A stretch of DNA of 21,429 nucleotides from JAHDBG01 sp963922315 (GTDB taxonomy: Bacteria; Pseudomonadota; Gammaproteobacteria; Chromatiales; Chromatiaceae): contig CAWUID010000037.1 of assembly GCA_963922315.1 (NCBI GenBank), positions 1 to 21,429 on the forward strand, in the 5' to 3' direction. The notes beneath the pieces were generated by a model that made no database searches, was not told the origin of the DNA, and saw only the letters and a list, made by a program, of their open reading frames with translations. The number at the start of each line of letters is the position of its first letter. The stretch's first letter is position 1. This document shows, piece by piece, positions 8,188-16,749 of this stretch. Made by a program: the position numbers and the translations under genes.

Positions 8188-8844
8188 ATGGTCAGAAAAA
8201 CATTATTAAGCGCATCTGTCGCTTTACTCGTCAGCCAGTCAGTATCCGCTGCGTGTTTTGGCGACCTGGAAATGCATGGCAGTCGCATTACTGAGCTGGC
8301 CGGATCAGTGGTTATGGATGAAACCGGAAATGCTGCTAACAAAACCTATGTAGATAACTACATTGCAAAGCTTGACGAAAACCGTCGTAACGGCACTATG
8401 GTCAGCCAGGAGCATAGTAGCGGCACATGGTATGAAGCACAAAACTACTGCAACGAACTGATATCTTCGGCCGTTATGCCTGATGGCACATCGACCGAAA
8501 CACCTTCTGAAACATCTTACGATGACTGGCATCTACCCTCCAGAGAAGAGTGGTTATCTGTCTGCCTGCATCAGGATAGTAAACTGGACTATACTGAGAA
8601 AACCTGGGTACCTAACGGCCTTTGTTCAGAAAAAACCAGCGATGATAATGGCTTCTGGACCAGTAATTACCATCTGACAACACCGATAGGCTGGGTAGAA
8701 GACGAACCATGGCATGAAGTTTCCCCATACCTTGATAAGTATGACATTCTTGTTCTGGGCAGCCCTGAAACATTTGACCCGTCGACAGGTGCCTCTATGA
8801 GAATCCGCCCTATGCTAAATCGCGATATACGCTGCGTCAGATAA
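8188..8844 (+). CDS. Secreted DUF1566 (Lcl C-terminal-like) domain protein
   Basis: A 218-residue protein with a typical Sec signal peptide: MVRK, a hydrophobic stretch to about residue 18, and an SVSA-AC junction near residue 21-22. Residues about 26-65 contain ITELAG...NKTYVDNYI, resembling the repeats in phage tail fibres and related exported proteins. The rest fits DUF1566: WYEAQNYCNEL, then DDWHLPSREEWLSVC, then a FWTSN segment and the ending RIRPMLNRDIRCVR. Several cysteines could form disulfides outside the cytoplasm. The role of the domain is unknown; related domains occur in adhesins and surface proteins. A strong AGGAGG lies 9 nt before the ATG. It is monocistronic, convergent with radA. 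Confidence 0.75.
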   Translation: MVRKTLLSASVALLVSQSVSAACFGDLEMHGSRITELAGSVVMDETGNAANKTYVDNYIAKLDENRRNGTMVSQEHSSGTWYEAQNYCNELISSAVMPDGTSTETPSETSYDDWHLPSREEWLSVCLHQDSKLDYTEKTWVPNGLCSEKTSDDNGFWTSNYHLTTPIGWVEDEPWHEVSPYLDKYDILVLGSPETFDPSTGASMRIRPMLNRDIRCVR

Positions 8845-8852
8845 TTTCTCCC

Positions 8853-8869
8853 AGAGAGAATCTCTTTTT
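8853..8869 (+). terminator. Weak hairpin with T-run after the DUF1566-type gene
   Basis: AGAGA (8853-8857) pairs with TCTCT (8861-8865) around GAA and is followed by TTTT. The stem is short and AT-biased, so termination would be weak, but it is in the right place 9 nt after the stop codon. Confidence 0.35.
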
Positions 8870-8902
8870 AAGTCAAATTTTAAATCGTGGGCGAGATTGG
8901 AG

Positions 8903-8940
8903 TTCCCCATTGTTTTACCCATGCAGCAAGCTGTGGGGAA
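8903..8940. repeat. Inverted repeat TTCCCCA / TGGGGAA between convergent genes
   Basis: The 7-bp arms (8903-8909 and 8934-8940) enclose a loop that itself contains CAGC-AA-GCTG (8923-8932). It lies between the convergent DUF1566-type gene and radA. Lacking a T-tract it is not a classical terminator, but could help to separate the transcripts or stabilise their 3' ends. Confidence 0.35.
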
Positions 8941-8960
8941 TTCTCAGATTAAAAGTGTTC

Positions 8961-10331
8961 TTAACTTATTCCGGCGGCTTCAGCAGCTTCAGTGATACGA
9001 CTGACGGCATCAATCTGCAATCCATCAACACCATTTTTTGGTGCGTTTGACTTCGGAATGATCGCACGCTTGAAGCCATGCCGGGCCGCTTCATATAACC
9101 TTTCCTGTCCGTTCGGCACAGGCCTCAGCTCCCCCGCCAATCCAATCTCACCAAAAATCACCAAGTTTCGGGATAAAGCAATATCCCGATAACTGGACAA
9201 AACTGCCAGAAATACCGCTAAATCAGCTGCTGGTTCGCTAACCCGCACCCCGCCAACAATATTCAGAAACACATCCTGATCAAACATGCCAACACCGCCA
9301 TGTTTGTGCAACACAGCCAACAGCATGGACAACCGGTTCTGGTCTGAGCCAAGCGCAACGCGGCGTGGATGACCTGAAGCATTCTGATCAACCAGCGCCT
9401 GAATCTCAACCAGCAGCGGTCGGGTTCCTTCCCGGGTCACCAACACCGTGCTGCCCGGTATTGGCTCTTCGTGTGGCGACAGAAACAAAGCTGATGGGTT
9501 GCTGATCTCACGCAGCCCCTGCCCGGTCATCGCAAACACACCCAACTCATTCACCGCACCAAAACGATTTTTTATCGTTCTGACCAATCGCAACTGACTC
9601 CCTGCCTCTCCTTCAAAATACAGCACTGTATCAACCATGTGTTCCAGCACCCGTGGTCCCGCAAGCGCTCCCTCCTTCGTGACATGCCCCACCAGAAAAA
9701 CACTGGTACTGGTATGTTTTGCATACTGTACCAGACGTGCGGCTGATTCCCTGACTTGTGCCACAGAACCCGGTGCGGATTGCAATGTATCCGTAAAAAA
9801 AGTCTGGATGGAATCCATCACCAGCACATCCGGCGTATGCTTTTGCGCCTGTGCCAGGATCTGCTCAACACAAGTTTCAGTCAACAGATGCAATTTTTCA
9901 CGCATCAGATTTAACCGTTGTGCACGCAGGCTGATCTGTTGCGCAGACTCTTCACCACTCACATACAAAGTAGACAAATGGCCTGACAATGCTGCCAGAG
10001 CTTGCAGTAACAAAGTCGATTTGCCAATGCCTGGATTACCGCCGATTAAGATGACAGAACCTGGCACCAGTCCCCCACCGAGTACCCGGTCCAATTCAGC
10101 CAAGCCAGTCTGCAGGCGCTGAGTAGTTTCAACCTGCACATCGGCCAGGTTGCAGATATCGGCAGATTGCGGTGCTCCGGCATAGTTCGTATAACGTGTT
10201 TGCCGGGCTGGCTGTGCCACTGACTCAACCAACTGATTCCAGGCACCACACTCAGCACATTGGCCAGACCATTTTGCAGCCTGAGCCCCGCAGGCCTCGC
10301 AGCGGTAGTGGTTTTTTTCAGATTTTGGCAT
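8961..10331 (-). CDS. radA: DNA repair protein RadA/Sms
   Basis: RadA is a RecA-like ATPase that drives branch migration of recombination intermediates. The 456-residue protein (E. coli 460) has an N-terminal C4 zinc finger (Cys11, 14, 25, 28; CEACG and CAECG), Walker A GGNPGIGKST at 97-106, Walker B-like DVLVMDSIQ, the RadA-specific KNRFG motif (in TIKNRFGAVNELGVF), and a C-terminal Lon-protease-like domain (GGVRVSEPAADLAVFLAVLS region). ATG at 10331 lies inside the end of pheA with a 14-nt overlap, so it is probably translated by coupling. Confidence 0.96.
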   Translation of the reverse strand: MPKSEKNHYRCEACGAQAAKWSGQCAECGAWNQLVESVAQPARQTRYTNYAGAPQSADICNLADVQVETTQRLQTGLAELDRVLGGGLVPGSVILIGGNPGIGKSTLLLQALAALSGHLSTLYVSGEESAQQISLRAQRLNLMREKLHLLTETCVEQILAQAQKHTPDVLVMDSIQTFFTDTLQSAPGSVAQVRESAARLVQYAKHTSTSVFLVGHVTKEGALAGPRVLEHMVDTVLYFEGEAGSQLRLVRTIKNRFGAVNELGVFAMTGQGLREISNPSALFLSPHEEPIPGSTVLVTREGTRPLLVEIQALVDQNASGHPRRVALGSDQNRLSMLLAVLHKHGGVGMFDQDVFLNIVGGVRVSEPAADLAVFLAVLSSYRDIALSRNLVIFGEIGLAGELRPVPNGQERLYEAARHGFKRAIIPKSNAPKNGVDGLQIDAVSRITEAAEAAGIS

Positions 10332-11400
10332 AGGGGTAAGACCCCAGAAATTGATAGAAACAAGCTTGTTGAGACAAGCTGGCTAACGCATCAGACACAT
10401 CCTCGTCATGCTGATGGCCCAGCAAATCGACAAAAAAGAGATAATCCCAGCGCCCCTGACGGGACGGGCGTGATTCAATCCGACTCATACTGATACGATG
10501 TTCTGCCAGCGGTGCCAGCAGTTGATGCAACCCACCCGGCTGATTCTGCGTGGATAAAATGAGACTGGTTTTGTCCTGACCGGAAGGTTCCGGATGCTGA
10601 GTACCAAGTACCACAAAACGGGTACTGTTATCTGCCGTATCAGCAATCGCATGTGCCAGTGTTTGTAGCTGATAATGCGAGGCCGCTTCGCTGCCAGCGA
10701 TTGCCGCTGTATGTGGTTGCTGAGCTGCGGTTTGTGCTGCCAGACCATTACTGTCCACCGCCACACACTCAGCCTGTGGCAGATGTTCACTGAGCCAGTG
10801 ACGACATTGCGCCAGCGCCTGCTGATGAGCATAGACAACCCGCACCTGATCTGATGACTGAGTCTGGCTCAGCAACTGGTGCTGAATGCGTAACGTGACC
10901 TCAGCACAAATAGACAAAGACGTTTGTATCAGGCAATCCAATGTCTGGCTGACTGCCCCTTCAGTCGAATTTTCAATCGGCACAACGCCATAATCGACTT
11001 GCTTATCTTCAACAGCCCGGAAAATATCTGCGACCTGGGCATACGGCCGCAGTGTTACCGCATGCCCGAAATGCTGACGGGCAGCTGCTTCAGTATAAGT
11101 ACCCGCCGGACCCAGAAAAGCCACAGTCAACGGCTGCTCCAGAGCCAGGCATGCCGACATGACTTCACGAAACAACCACACCAGTGTGTCAGAACTGAGC
11201 GGGCCTGTGTTCTGCTCGGCTAATTGACGCAGAACCTGCGCTTCACGCTCCGGACGGTACAGTGGGGCTTCCGGGTCGGTCGTCTGCTTCAACTGACCAA
11301 TCTGTTGCGCACGGACAGCACGCTGATTCAATAATTGCAGAATTTTCTGATCAATCTGATCAATTTCAGCCCGATTCCGGGCAAGAATCTCATCTGTCAT
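10318..11400 (-). CDS. pheA: Bifunctional chorismate mutase / prephenate dehydratase (P-protein)
   Basis: This enzyme converts chorismate to prephenate and then to phenylpyruvate in phenylalanine synthesis. The N-terminal helical AroQ mutase domain spans residues about 1-90 (IDQIDQKILQLLNQRA...). The dehydratase domain starts at TVAFLGPAGTYTEAAA and includes GVVPIENSTEGAV and the catalytic-region NSTRFVVLG. The regulatory ACT domain contains PGGLHQLL and ESRP, the phenylalanine-binding motifs, so feedback inhibition is expected. Start at ATG 11400 gives 360 residues. An open frame continues upstream to 11520 but overlaps the preceding gene and has no homology. The gap to the upstream gene is 17 nt. 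No serC or aroA lies beside it, unlike many pseudomonads. Confidence 0.95.
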   Translation of the reverse strand: MTDEILARNRAEIDQIDQKILQLLNQRAVRAQQIGQLKQTTDPEAPLYRPEREAQVLRQLAEQNTGPLSSDTLVWLFREVMSACLALEQPLTVAFLGPAGTYTEAAARQHFGHAVTLRPYAQVADIFRAVEDKQVDYGVVPIENSTEGAVSQTLDCLIQTSLSICAEVTLRIQHQLLSQTQSSDQVRVVYAHQQALAQCRHWLSEHLPQAECVAVDSNGLAAQTAAQQPHTAAIAGSEAASHYQLQTLAHAIADTADNSTRFVVLGTQHPEPSGQDKTSLILSTQNQPGGLHQLLAPLAEHRISMSRIESRPSRQGRWDYLFFVDLLGHQHDEDVSDALASLSQQACFYQFLGSYPYAKI

Positions 11401-11417
11401 TATTCGCCTGCCATCAT

Positions 11418-13610
11418 TTATGAAGTGATAGTCACCACCCGGCGCTCCCGCTGCCGGTACTGATGCACTGCCACCAACAACAGTATCAGCAGGAACAGAC
11501 CTGTCAGTATCAATGGCCACCAGACCGGCTGATTCCAGGCTGTTTGCTGCGCAGCACGCTGTGCCCCATCAATCCGCTTATACTTCAACGTATTATTCGC
11601 CATCAGATGCGGCAACGCATTATGGTACCAGGCATGGTGCAAACTGAAACCTTTCGGAAAAAAACCAAACAACCAGGGGGTTTCGGTGCGCAGAATCGTC
11701 ACCATCCGGTCAATCAACTGCTGGCGCGTTGTATTGTTTGGCAGATTCTTCATCTGTTCAAACAACCGATCAAACTCAGGATGAGCAAAGTTCGCCGCAT
11801 TCTCGCCGTGAAAATTCACCTTGCCATTCGGGCCATACAACAAAAATAAAAAGTTCTCGGGATCCGGATAATCTGCATTCCAACCCCAACTGAAGATCTG
11901 GGCCGTGCCCTTGCGCATCTTATCCTGAAACCGGTTATAGTCGGTTGCACGCACTACCAGTTGAATACCCAGCTGATCAAACTGTTGCGTGTACCATTGC
12001 AACATCGCCTGACTGCCCGGGCCAGTCTGCGCCGTATCATAGTACAGAATCAACGGGCCACCTGTGACCGGATCACGCCCGCCGGGATAGCCGGCATCAG
12101 CCAGTAACTGCTGTGCTTCGGCCAGTGCACGACGTTGCGCCCGGCCCTGTTGCCAGACATGCGTGTGTGGATTGATACCAACCTGACCTGACCGGTAGCC
12201 AAAAATGCCGGGAGGTAGCGGGCCTTGCGCCACTTCACCACGACCATTCTGAAAAATCGCCACAAATGATTCCCAGTCCAGCGCAATCGCCAGCGCCTGG
12301 CGCAACAGCCTCGCACGTTGCTGATCAGCCGGATTATCCGGCTGACCACCGACCACCGGATCCAGCAGATTAAACCCGGTATAAAATAACGACGTCTGCA
12401 CCGCGGTACTGAGCTGAATACCACGCGCCTGCATCTCAGGCGTTAATTGCGCATCCCCATCCGCACCAAATTGAATCGCCTGATCAAAGCTGTCTGAACT
12501 GATCCCGGCATTATCATAATAACCCTGCAAAAACTGATTCCAGCGTGGAATCGCTTCTTTTTCCAGACGATAAACAGCCTGATCAATGAAGGGCATCGGC
12601 TGATCAGCATCCGTCAGCAACCCGGCGGCACGCTGCGCCGCGCTACCTGCAGACGGATAAGGCTCACCCCGAAAATGCGGGTTACGGCTGAGCACCATCC
12701 GCAGATTCGGATTATTCTCAGTCAGCATAAACGGCCCGGTACCGACCGGATACCAGTTCAGATTCAGATTCTTAGCGGCCATCCCCGGCTGGGCATAAAA
12801 ACGTTCAACCTCCCACGGCATCGGTGCAAAAAAATTCATCGCCAGCCAGAATATGAATTGCGGATAACGTTTCCGGATGCGGATACTGAAGCGCTGATCA
12901 TCCAGCCGACGGACACCAGACAGGGACAAGGGGCGCAGATCAGTCCACAAACGCCCGGCCTGCTGATCCGCCGCTACTTGCGCATCCGCCAGTTGAGTAA
13001 ACTCAGAAAAACCGACAATATGCTCAGCCATCAGGCTGGCGACCGGTGAATGCAAGCGGGTGAGAGCAAGCCTCTTGATCTGATAGATATAATCATCCGC
13101 GCGTAATTCGCGCGTGCCGGTCTGCGTAAAATCGGCTAAGGTGTGGCGCTCTGCCAGCGCATCCGTAGCCAATGGCCAATACGTATACGCCCCGCTAGCA
13201 GAACGGGCAAACGCCGGGTGTGGCTGATAGCGGATACCCAGTTGCAACGTAATCACATATTCAGTAAACGCGACCTGTGCCGGATCAACCTCATCCGGCA
13301 AACGCTCACCCTGCGCGTCCAGATACCGGATCTCCGGCATCTGACTGGCCGTCAGCGGCACCAGCTCATAAGGCCGCTTTAAATAATGGTATTGCAGCGG
13401 CGGCTCATAAACCTGCGAAATAAAGGCCCACTCATTCGAACTGTAAGAACGAGCCGGATCCAGGTGTTTCGGGCGCTCACTGAACGAACTGAAAAACACC
13501 GCCTGCTCAGCGACATCTGCCGGATACGGGCTGTTCCACAAAGCACCAGAACAACCGAGCAACAAACTACATAAGCCACCGTAGCTGACCAATCGAAAAA
13601 CACGCATCAT
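11418..13610 (-). CDS. Oligopeptide-type ABC transporter substrate-binding lipoprotein (SBP_bac_5)
   Basis: An extracytoplasmic solute-binding protein of family 5 (peptides and similar). From ATG 13610 (730 residues) the N-terminus is a lipoprotein signal with lipobox LLLGC, Cys20 being the acylation site. The solute-binding core includes HLDPARSYSSNEWAFISQVYEPP, a VGTGPFML segment and SWGWNADYPDPENFLFLLYG. It is long for the family and ends with a hydrophobic helix (WWPLILTGLFLLILLLVAV) and a basic tail, so it appears anchored at both ends. No permease or ATPase gene is adjacent; pheA follows after 17 nt. An in-frame ATG at 13658 would add 16 residues but spoil the signal peptide. TATAAG with an upstream TG (minus strand, about 13616-13624) could be an extended -10. 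Confidence 0.88.
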   Translation of the reverse strand: MMRVFRLVSYGGLCSLLLGCSGALWNSPYPADVAEQAVFFSSFSERPKHLDPARSYSSNEWAFISQVYEPPLQYHYLKRPYELVPLTASQMPEIRYLDAQGERLPDEVDPAQVAFTEYVITLQLGIRYQPHPAFARSASGAYTYWPLATDALAERHTLADFTQTGTRELRADDYIYQIKRLALTRLHSPVASLMAEHIVGFSEFTQLADAQVAADQQAGRLWTDLRPLSLSGVRRLDDQRFSIRIRKRYPQFIFWLAMNFFAPMPWEVERFYAQPGMAAKNLNLNWYPVGTGPFMLTENNPNLRMVLSRNPHFRGEPYPSAGSAAQRAAGLLTDADQPMPFIDQAVYRLEKEAIPRWNQFLQGYYDNAGISSDSFDQAIQFGADGDAQLTPEMQARGIQLSTAVQTSLFYTGFNLLDPVVGGQPDNPADQQRARLLRQALAIALDWESFVAIFQNGRGEVAQGPLPPGIFGYRSGQVGINPHTHVWQQGRAQRRALAEAQQLLADAGYPGGRDPVTGGPLILYYDTAQTGPGSQAMLQWYTQQFDQLGIQLVVRATDYNRFQDKMRKGTAQIFSWGWNADYPDPENFLFLLYGPNGKVNFHGENAANFAHPEFDRLFEQMKNLPNNTTRQQLIDRMVTILRTETPWLFGFFPKGFSLHHAWYHNALPHLMANNTLKYKRIDGAQRAAQQTAWNQPVWWPLILTGLFLLILLLVAVHQYRQRERRVVTITS

Positions 13611-13673
13611 ATCGAACTTATACCAGAATGCTGCAACAACAGCACTCATCATTGCCATTCACAGGAGATTATC
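13611..13673. promoter_or_regulatory. Divergent intergenic region between the lipoprotein gene and fabI
   Basis: Only 63 nt separate the two divergent starts, so the promoters must overlap or lie partly within the genes. The fabI side has a clear ribosome binding site (AGGAG, 7 nt before ATG 13674). The leftward side has a possible extended -10 (TGGTATAAG) but no good -35. Confidence 0.35.
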
Positions 13674-14450
13674 ATGGGATTCCTCGCCAACAAACGTGCA
13701 CTGATCACTGGCGTCGCCAGCAACCGTTCCATTGCCTATGGTGTCGCCGCCGCGATGCATCGGGAAGGTGCCGAACTGGCATTCACCTACCAGAGCGACA
13801 AACTGAAAGACCGTGTCGCTGCGCTGGCAAAAGAATTTAATTCCGACATCCTGATCCCGCTAGACGTGAGCGACGACGCACAGATCACTCAGGCATTTAC
13901 CGAGCTCGGCGCTCACTGGGACGGACTGGATGCATTGGTGCATTCCATCGCCTTTGTGCGCCGTGACCAACTGGAAGGCAGCTACGCAGATGCCGTGAAC
14001 CGGGAAGGCTTTCGCGTCGCACATGACATCAGCTCGTACAGCCTGGCTGCACTGGCACAGGCCGCCCGCCCGATGATGCAGGGCCGCCAGGCAGCGATCA
14101 TCGCCATGTCGTATCTGGGCGCGGTACGCACGATACCGAATTATAACGTGATGGGCGTCGCCAAAGCCTCATTAGAAGCGAACATGCGCTACCTAGCGGA
14201 TAGCTTAGGGCCGGAGGGTATCCGGGTCAATGCCATCTCCGCCGGACCGATTCGTACCCTGGCCGCGTCCGGCATATCTGGCTTCCGCGACCTGCTGGCA
14301 GAAGCCGAAAAACGCACCCCACTGCGCCGCAATGTGAGCATAGAACAAGTCGGCAATGCGAGTGCTTTCTTATGCTCCGACCTGGCGTCTGGTATCACCG
14401 GAGACGTGCTGTACGTGGATGCCGGATACCACATCCTGGGCGTGGTATAG
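13674..14450 (+). CDS. fabI: Enoyl-[acyl-carrier-protein] reductase FabI (NADH)
   Basis: The last reductive step of type II fatty acid elongation; a soluble short-chain dehydrogenase tetramer. The 258-residue protein follows E. coli FabI closely: the nucleotide-binding start MGFLANKRALITGVASNRSIA, Tyr147 and Tyr157 with Lys164 in SYLGAVRTIPNYNVMGVAK (Y-x9-Y-x6-K), and SAGPIRTLAASGI. Position 93, Gly in E. coli and a triclosan-contact residue, is Ala here (HSIAF), as in S. aureus FabI. AGGAG precedes the ATG. It is the first gene of the rightward operon with the deaminase starting 17 nt after its stop. Confidence 0.96.
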   Translation: MGFLANKRALITGVASNRSIAYGVAAAMHREGAELAFTYQSDKLKDRVAALAKEFNSDILIPLDVSDDAQITQAFTELGAHWDGLDALVHSIAFVRRDQLEGSYADAVNREGFRVAHDISSYSLAALAQAARPMMQGRQAAIIAMSYLGAVRTIPNYNVMGVAKASLEANMRYLADSLGPEGIRVNAISAGPIRTLAASGISGFRDLLAEAEKRTPLRRNVSIEQVGNASAFLCSDLASGITGDVLYVDAGYHILGVV

Positions 14451-14467
14451 ACTCGGAAATCCGGACG

Positions 14468-15784
14468 ATGCAAGCCGATACCCTGATTCATGCCCGCTGG
14501 ATCCTGCCGGTAGAACCGGCAGGCGCACCACTGCCACAACACAGCCTGGCGATCCAGGACGGGCGCATCACTGCCCTGCTGCCCAGTCACGAAGCCCGCG
14601 CGCAATGCCAGGCAGACCAGGTGGTCGAACTACCGCAACATATCCTGCTGCCGGGACTGGTGAATGCACACACCCACAGCCCGATGAGCCTGTTGCGCGG
14701 CATCGCGGACGACCTGCCACTGATGCCGTGGCTGCAGGATCACATCTGGCCAGCCGAAGCCCGTTGGGTCAGTGCACAATTTGTTGCCGACGGCAGCCGC
14801 CTGGCCATCGCCGAAATGATCCGCAGCGGCACCACCTGCTTCAACGATATGTACTTCTTTCCGGATGAAACCGCGCGGGTCGCGGCGCAGATCGGAATGC
14901 GTGCAGTGGTCGGCCTGATCCTGCTGGATACGCCTACCATCTGGGCTGCCGACGCAGCAGGCTACCTGGCACAGGCACAACGAGTCCATGCAGCATTGCA
15001 GGACGAGCCCCTGATCACCACAACTATCGCACCTCATGCGCCTTATACCGTCAGCGACGCGCTCCTGCGCGATGCACAGGCACATGCCGCTCTGCCAACA
15101 CGCATGCACATCCATGTGCACGAAACGGCAGACGAAATACAACAAAGCCTGACGCAGCATGGCATTCGTCCGCTGCAACGGCTGCAGCAACTGGGCCTGC
15201 TGCACGACCAGATGATCGCAGTCCACATGACCCAATTGACCGCAGCAGAAATCGCCCAACTCGCCACAACCGGCACACATGTCGTACATTGTCCGGAATC
15301 CAACATGAAACTGGCCGCCGGGGCCTGTCCGGCGCAACAACTGCTGACAACCGGGGTAAACGTCGCTCTGGGGACAGACGGCGCCGCCAGCAACAACGAC
15401 CTGGACATGCTGGGAGAACTGCATACCGCAGCGTTATTCGGCAAACATATCGCACAGGATGCGCAGGCACTGAATGCCGAACAAGTGATCCGCATGGCCA
15501 CGATCAACGGCGCCAAAGCACTCGGCCTGGGCGACCAGATCGGTAGCCTGCAACCAGGCAAAGCCGCCGATCTGATTGCAGTTGATCTGGGACAGCTCGC
15601 CACTCAGCCGGTATACCACCCGGAGTCACACCTGGTGTACAGCGCCACCCGCGATCAGGTGAGTGACGTCTGGATCGCCGGGCAACGCCAACTGGCCAAT
15701 GAACAACTCACCCGCCTGGATACCAACACCCTGCAAGCGCAGGCCGAACAATGGCAAGCCCGCATCGCCGCGACTGAATCATAA
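14468..15784 (+). CDS. mtaD: 5'-methylthioadenosine / S-adenosylhomocysteine deaminase (TRZ/ATZ amidohydrolase)
   Basis: A cytoplasmic metal-dependent amidohydrolase that deaminates MTA, SAH and, in some relatives, 5'-deoxyadenosine. The 438-residue protein shows metal ligands in NAHTHSPMSLLRG, HIHVHE, AVHMTQL, and the Asp of LGTDGAASNNDLDM, plus HCPESNMKLAAG, the nucleoside-specific pattern of this branch. ATG 14468 is chosen because the protein then opens with the usual small beta domain and does not overlap fabI; the frame stays open upstream to 14372. The ribosome binding site is modest. Its stop overlaps the next start by 1 nt (TAATG). The exact substrate among adenosine derivatives is not certain. 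Confidence 0.88.
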   Translation: MQADTLIHARWILPVEPAGAPLPQHSLAIQDGRITALLPSHEARAQCQADQVVELPQHILLPGLVNAHTHSPMSLLRGIADDLPLMPWLQDHIWPAEARWVSAQFVADGSRLAIAEMIRSGTTCFNDMYFFPDETARVAAQIGMRAVVGLILLDTPTIWAADAAGYLAQAQRVHAALQDEPLITTTIAPHAPYTVSDALLRDAQAHAALPTRMHIHVHETADEIQQSLTQHGIRPLQRLQQLGLLHDQMIAVHMTQLTAAEIAQLATTGTHVVHCPESNMKLAAGACPAQQLLTTGVNVALGTDGAASNNDLDMLGELHTAALFGKHIAQDAQALNAEQVIRMATINGAKALGLGDQIGSLQPGKAADLIAVDLGQLATQPVYHPESHLVYSATRDQVSDVWIAGQRQLANEQLTRLDTNTLQAQAEQWQARIAATES

Positions 15785-16749
15785 TGCGCAACACCGCCAA
15801 CCGACTGCTTCCCACCGACTTTCCGCCGATCCGGCGCGCCGGACTACACACCCTCCAGGTCAACCTCGGCTATGTGTGCAACCAGCAGTGCCAGCACTGC
15901 CATGTGAATGCCGGGCCGCACCGCACCGAACAGATGAGCCGCGAGACCCTGGATGAAGTGCTGCACTTTATCCGTCGGGCGAACATCCGCACCCTGGATC
16001 TGACCGGCGGTGCACCGGAGCTACACCCGCACTTCCGTGATCTGGTGCAAGCCGCAGTACAACAGGGCGTGCAAGTACAGGATCGATGCAACCTGACTGT
16101 CCTGACCCTGCCGGAACAAACCGACCTGGCCGAATTTCTGGCGGCCCACCAGGTACAAGTGATTGCGTCCCTACCCTGCTACCTGGAACAAAACGTCGAT
16201 CAGCAACGAGGCAAAGGCGTGTTTACCGACAGCCTGACCGGACTCCGTCAACTGAACCGGCTAGGCTATGCTCAGCCGAACAGCACACTGCAACTGGATC
16301 TGGTCTACAACCCACAGGGTGCGCAACTGCCACCCCCACAAGCAGTCCTGGAAGCCGACTATCACACCCGCCTGGCCGGATATGGTGTGCAATTCAATCG
16401 ACTGCTGACCCTGACCAACATGCCGATCCAGCGCTTCGGCAGCGTACTGGCCGCACATGGCGAATTTGACAACTACCTGACCCTGCTGAAGAACGCATAC
16501 CAGGCCACAAACCTGCCCGCCGTGATGTGTCGCCACCTGCTCAGCGTCGACTGGCAGGGCTATGTATACGATTGCGACTTCAACCAGATGCTGGACATGC
16601 CACTGCGCGACCAGACACAGCGCCTGCACCTGCGCGACCTGAAACCGACAGACCTGCACCAGCGCCCGATTGCCGTGGCCGAACATTGTTACGGCTGCAC
16701 CGCCGGACAAGGCAGCAGCTGTGGCGGCGCCCTGACAGACAAAGCATAA
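15784..16749 (+). CDS. arsS: ArsS-like radical SAM protein (DUF3641 C-terminus)
   Basis: A 321-residue radical SAM enzyme. The cluster motif is CNQQCQHC (Cys32, 36, 39) followed by HVNAGPHR, and the glycine-rich SAM contact is DLTGGAPELHP. The C-terminus HCYGCTAGQGSSCGG is the conserved tail of the DUF3641/ArsS family, where some members carry selenocysteine; this one has cysteine codons only. ArsS transfers the 5'-deoxyadenosyl group to dimethylarsenite in arsenosugar synthesis, but many family members occur without the partner methyltransferase ArsM, and none is visible here, so the arsenic role is inferred. It is translationally coupled on both sides by TAATG. The usual length is about 320-330. 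Confidence 0.85.
   Translation: MRNTANRLLPTDFPPIRRAGLHTLQVNLGYVCNQQCQHCHVNAGPHRTEQMSRETLDEVLHFIRRANIRTLDLTGGAPELHPHFRDLVQAAVQQGVQVQDRCNLTVLTLPEQTDLAEFLAAHQVQVIASLPCYLEQNVDQQRGKGVFTDSLTGLRQLNRLGYAQPNSTLQLDLVYNPQGAQLPPPQAVLEADYHTRLAGYGVQFNRLLTLTNMPIQRFGSVLAAHGEFDNYLTLLKNAYQATNLPAVMCRHLLSVDWQGYVYDCDFNQMLDMPLRDQTQRLHLRDLKPTDLHQRPIAVAEHCYGCTAGQGSSCGGALTDKA

Noticed and set aside
8903..8940. Inverted repeat as a Rho-independent terminator
   Set aside because: The loop is long and no T-tract follows either arm; kept only as an inverted repeat.
11401..11520. Upstream extension of pheA to an ATG at 11520
   Set aside because: It overlaps the coding end of the binding-protein gene, lacks homology, and the ATG at 11400 gives the normal chorismate mutase N-terminus with a suitable gap.
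14372..14467. Upstream extension of mtaD into fabI
   Set aside because: The added residues are a frame-shifted reading of fabI; ATG 14468 gives the expected N-terminus.
14630..15424. Long open frame on the minus strand opposite mtaD (and others at 15043-15603 and 16261-16869)
   Set aside because: They lie fully opposite or across well-supported genes of the rightward operon, have low-complexity composition and show no family motif.
16527..16748. Upstream extension of the DUF4143 ATPase into arsS
   Set aside because: It overlaps conserved arsS sequence; ATG 16749 forms the same TAATG junction as the preceding gene pair.
15784..16749. Selenocysteine in the ArsS-like protein
   Set aside because: Some relatives have selenocysteine near the C-terminal glycine pair, but here the frame has a plain cysteine codon (SSCGG) and no in-frame TGA.
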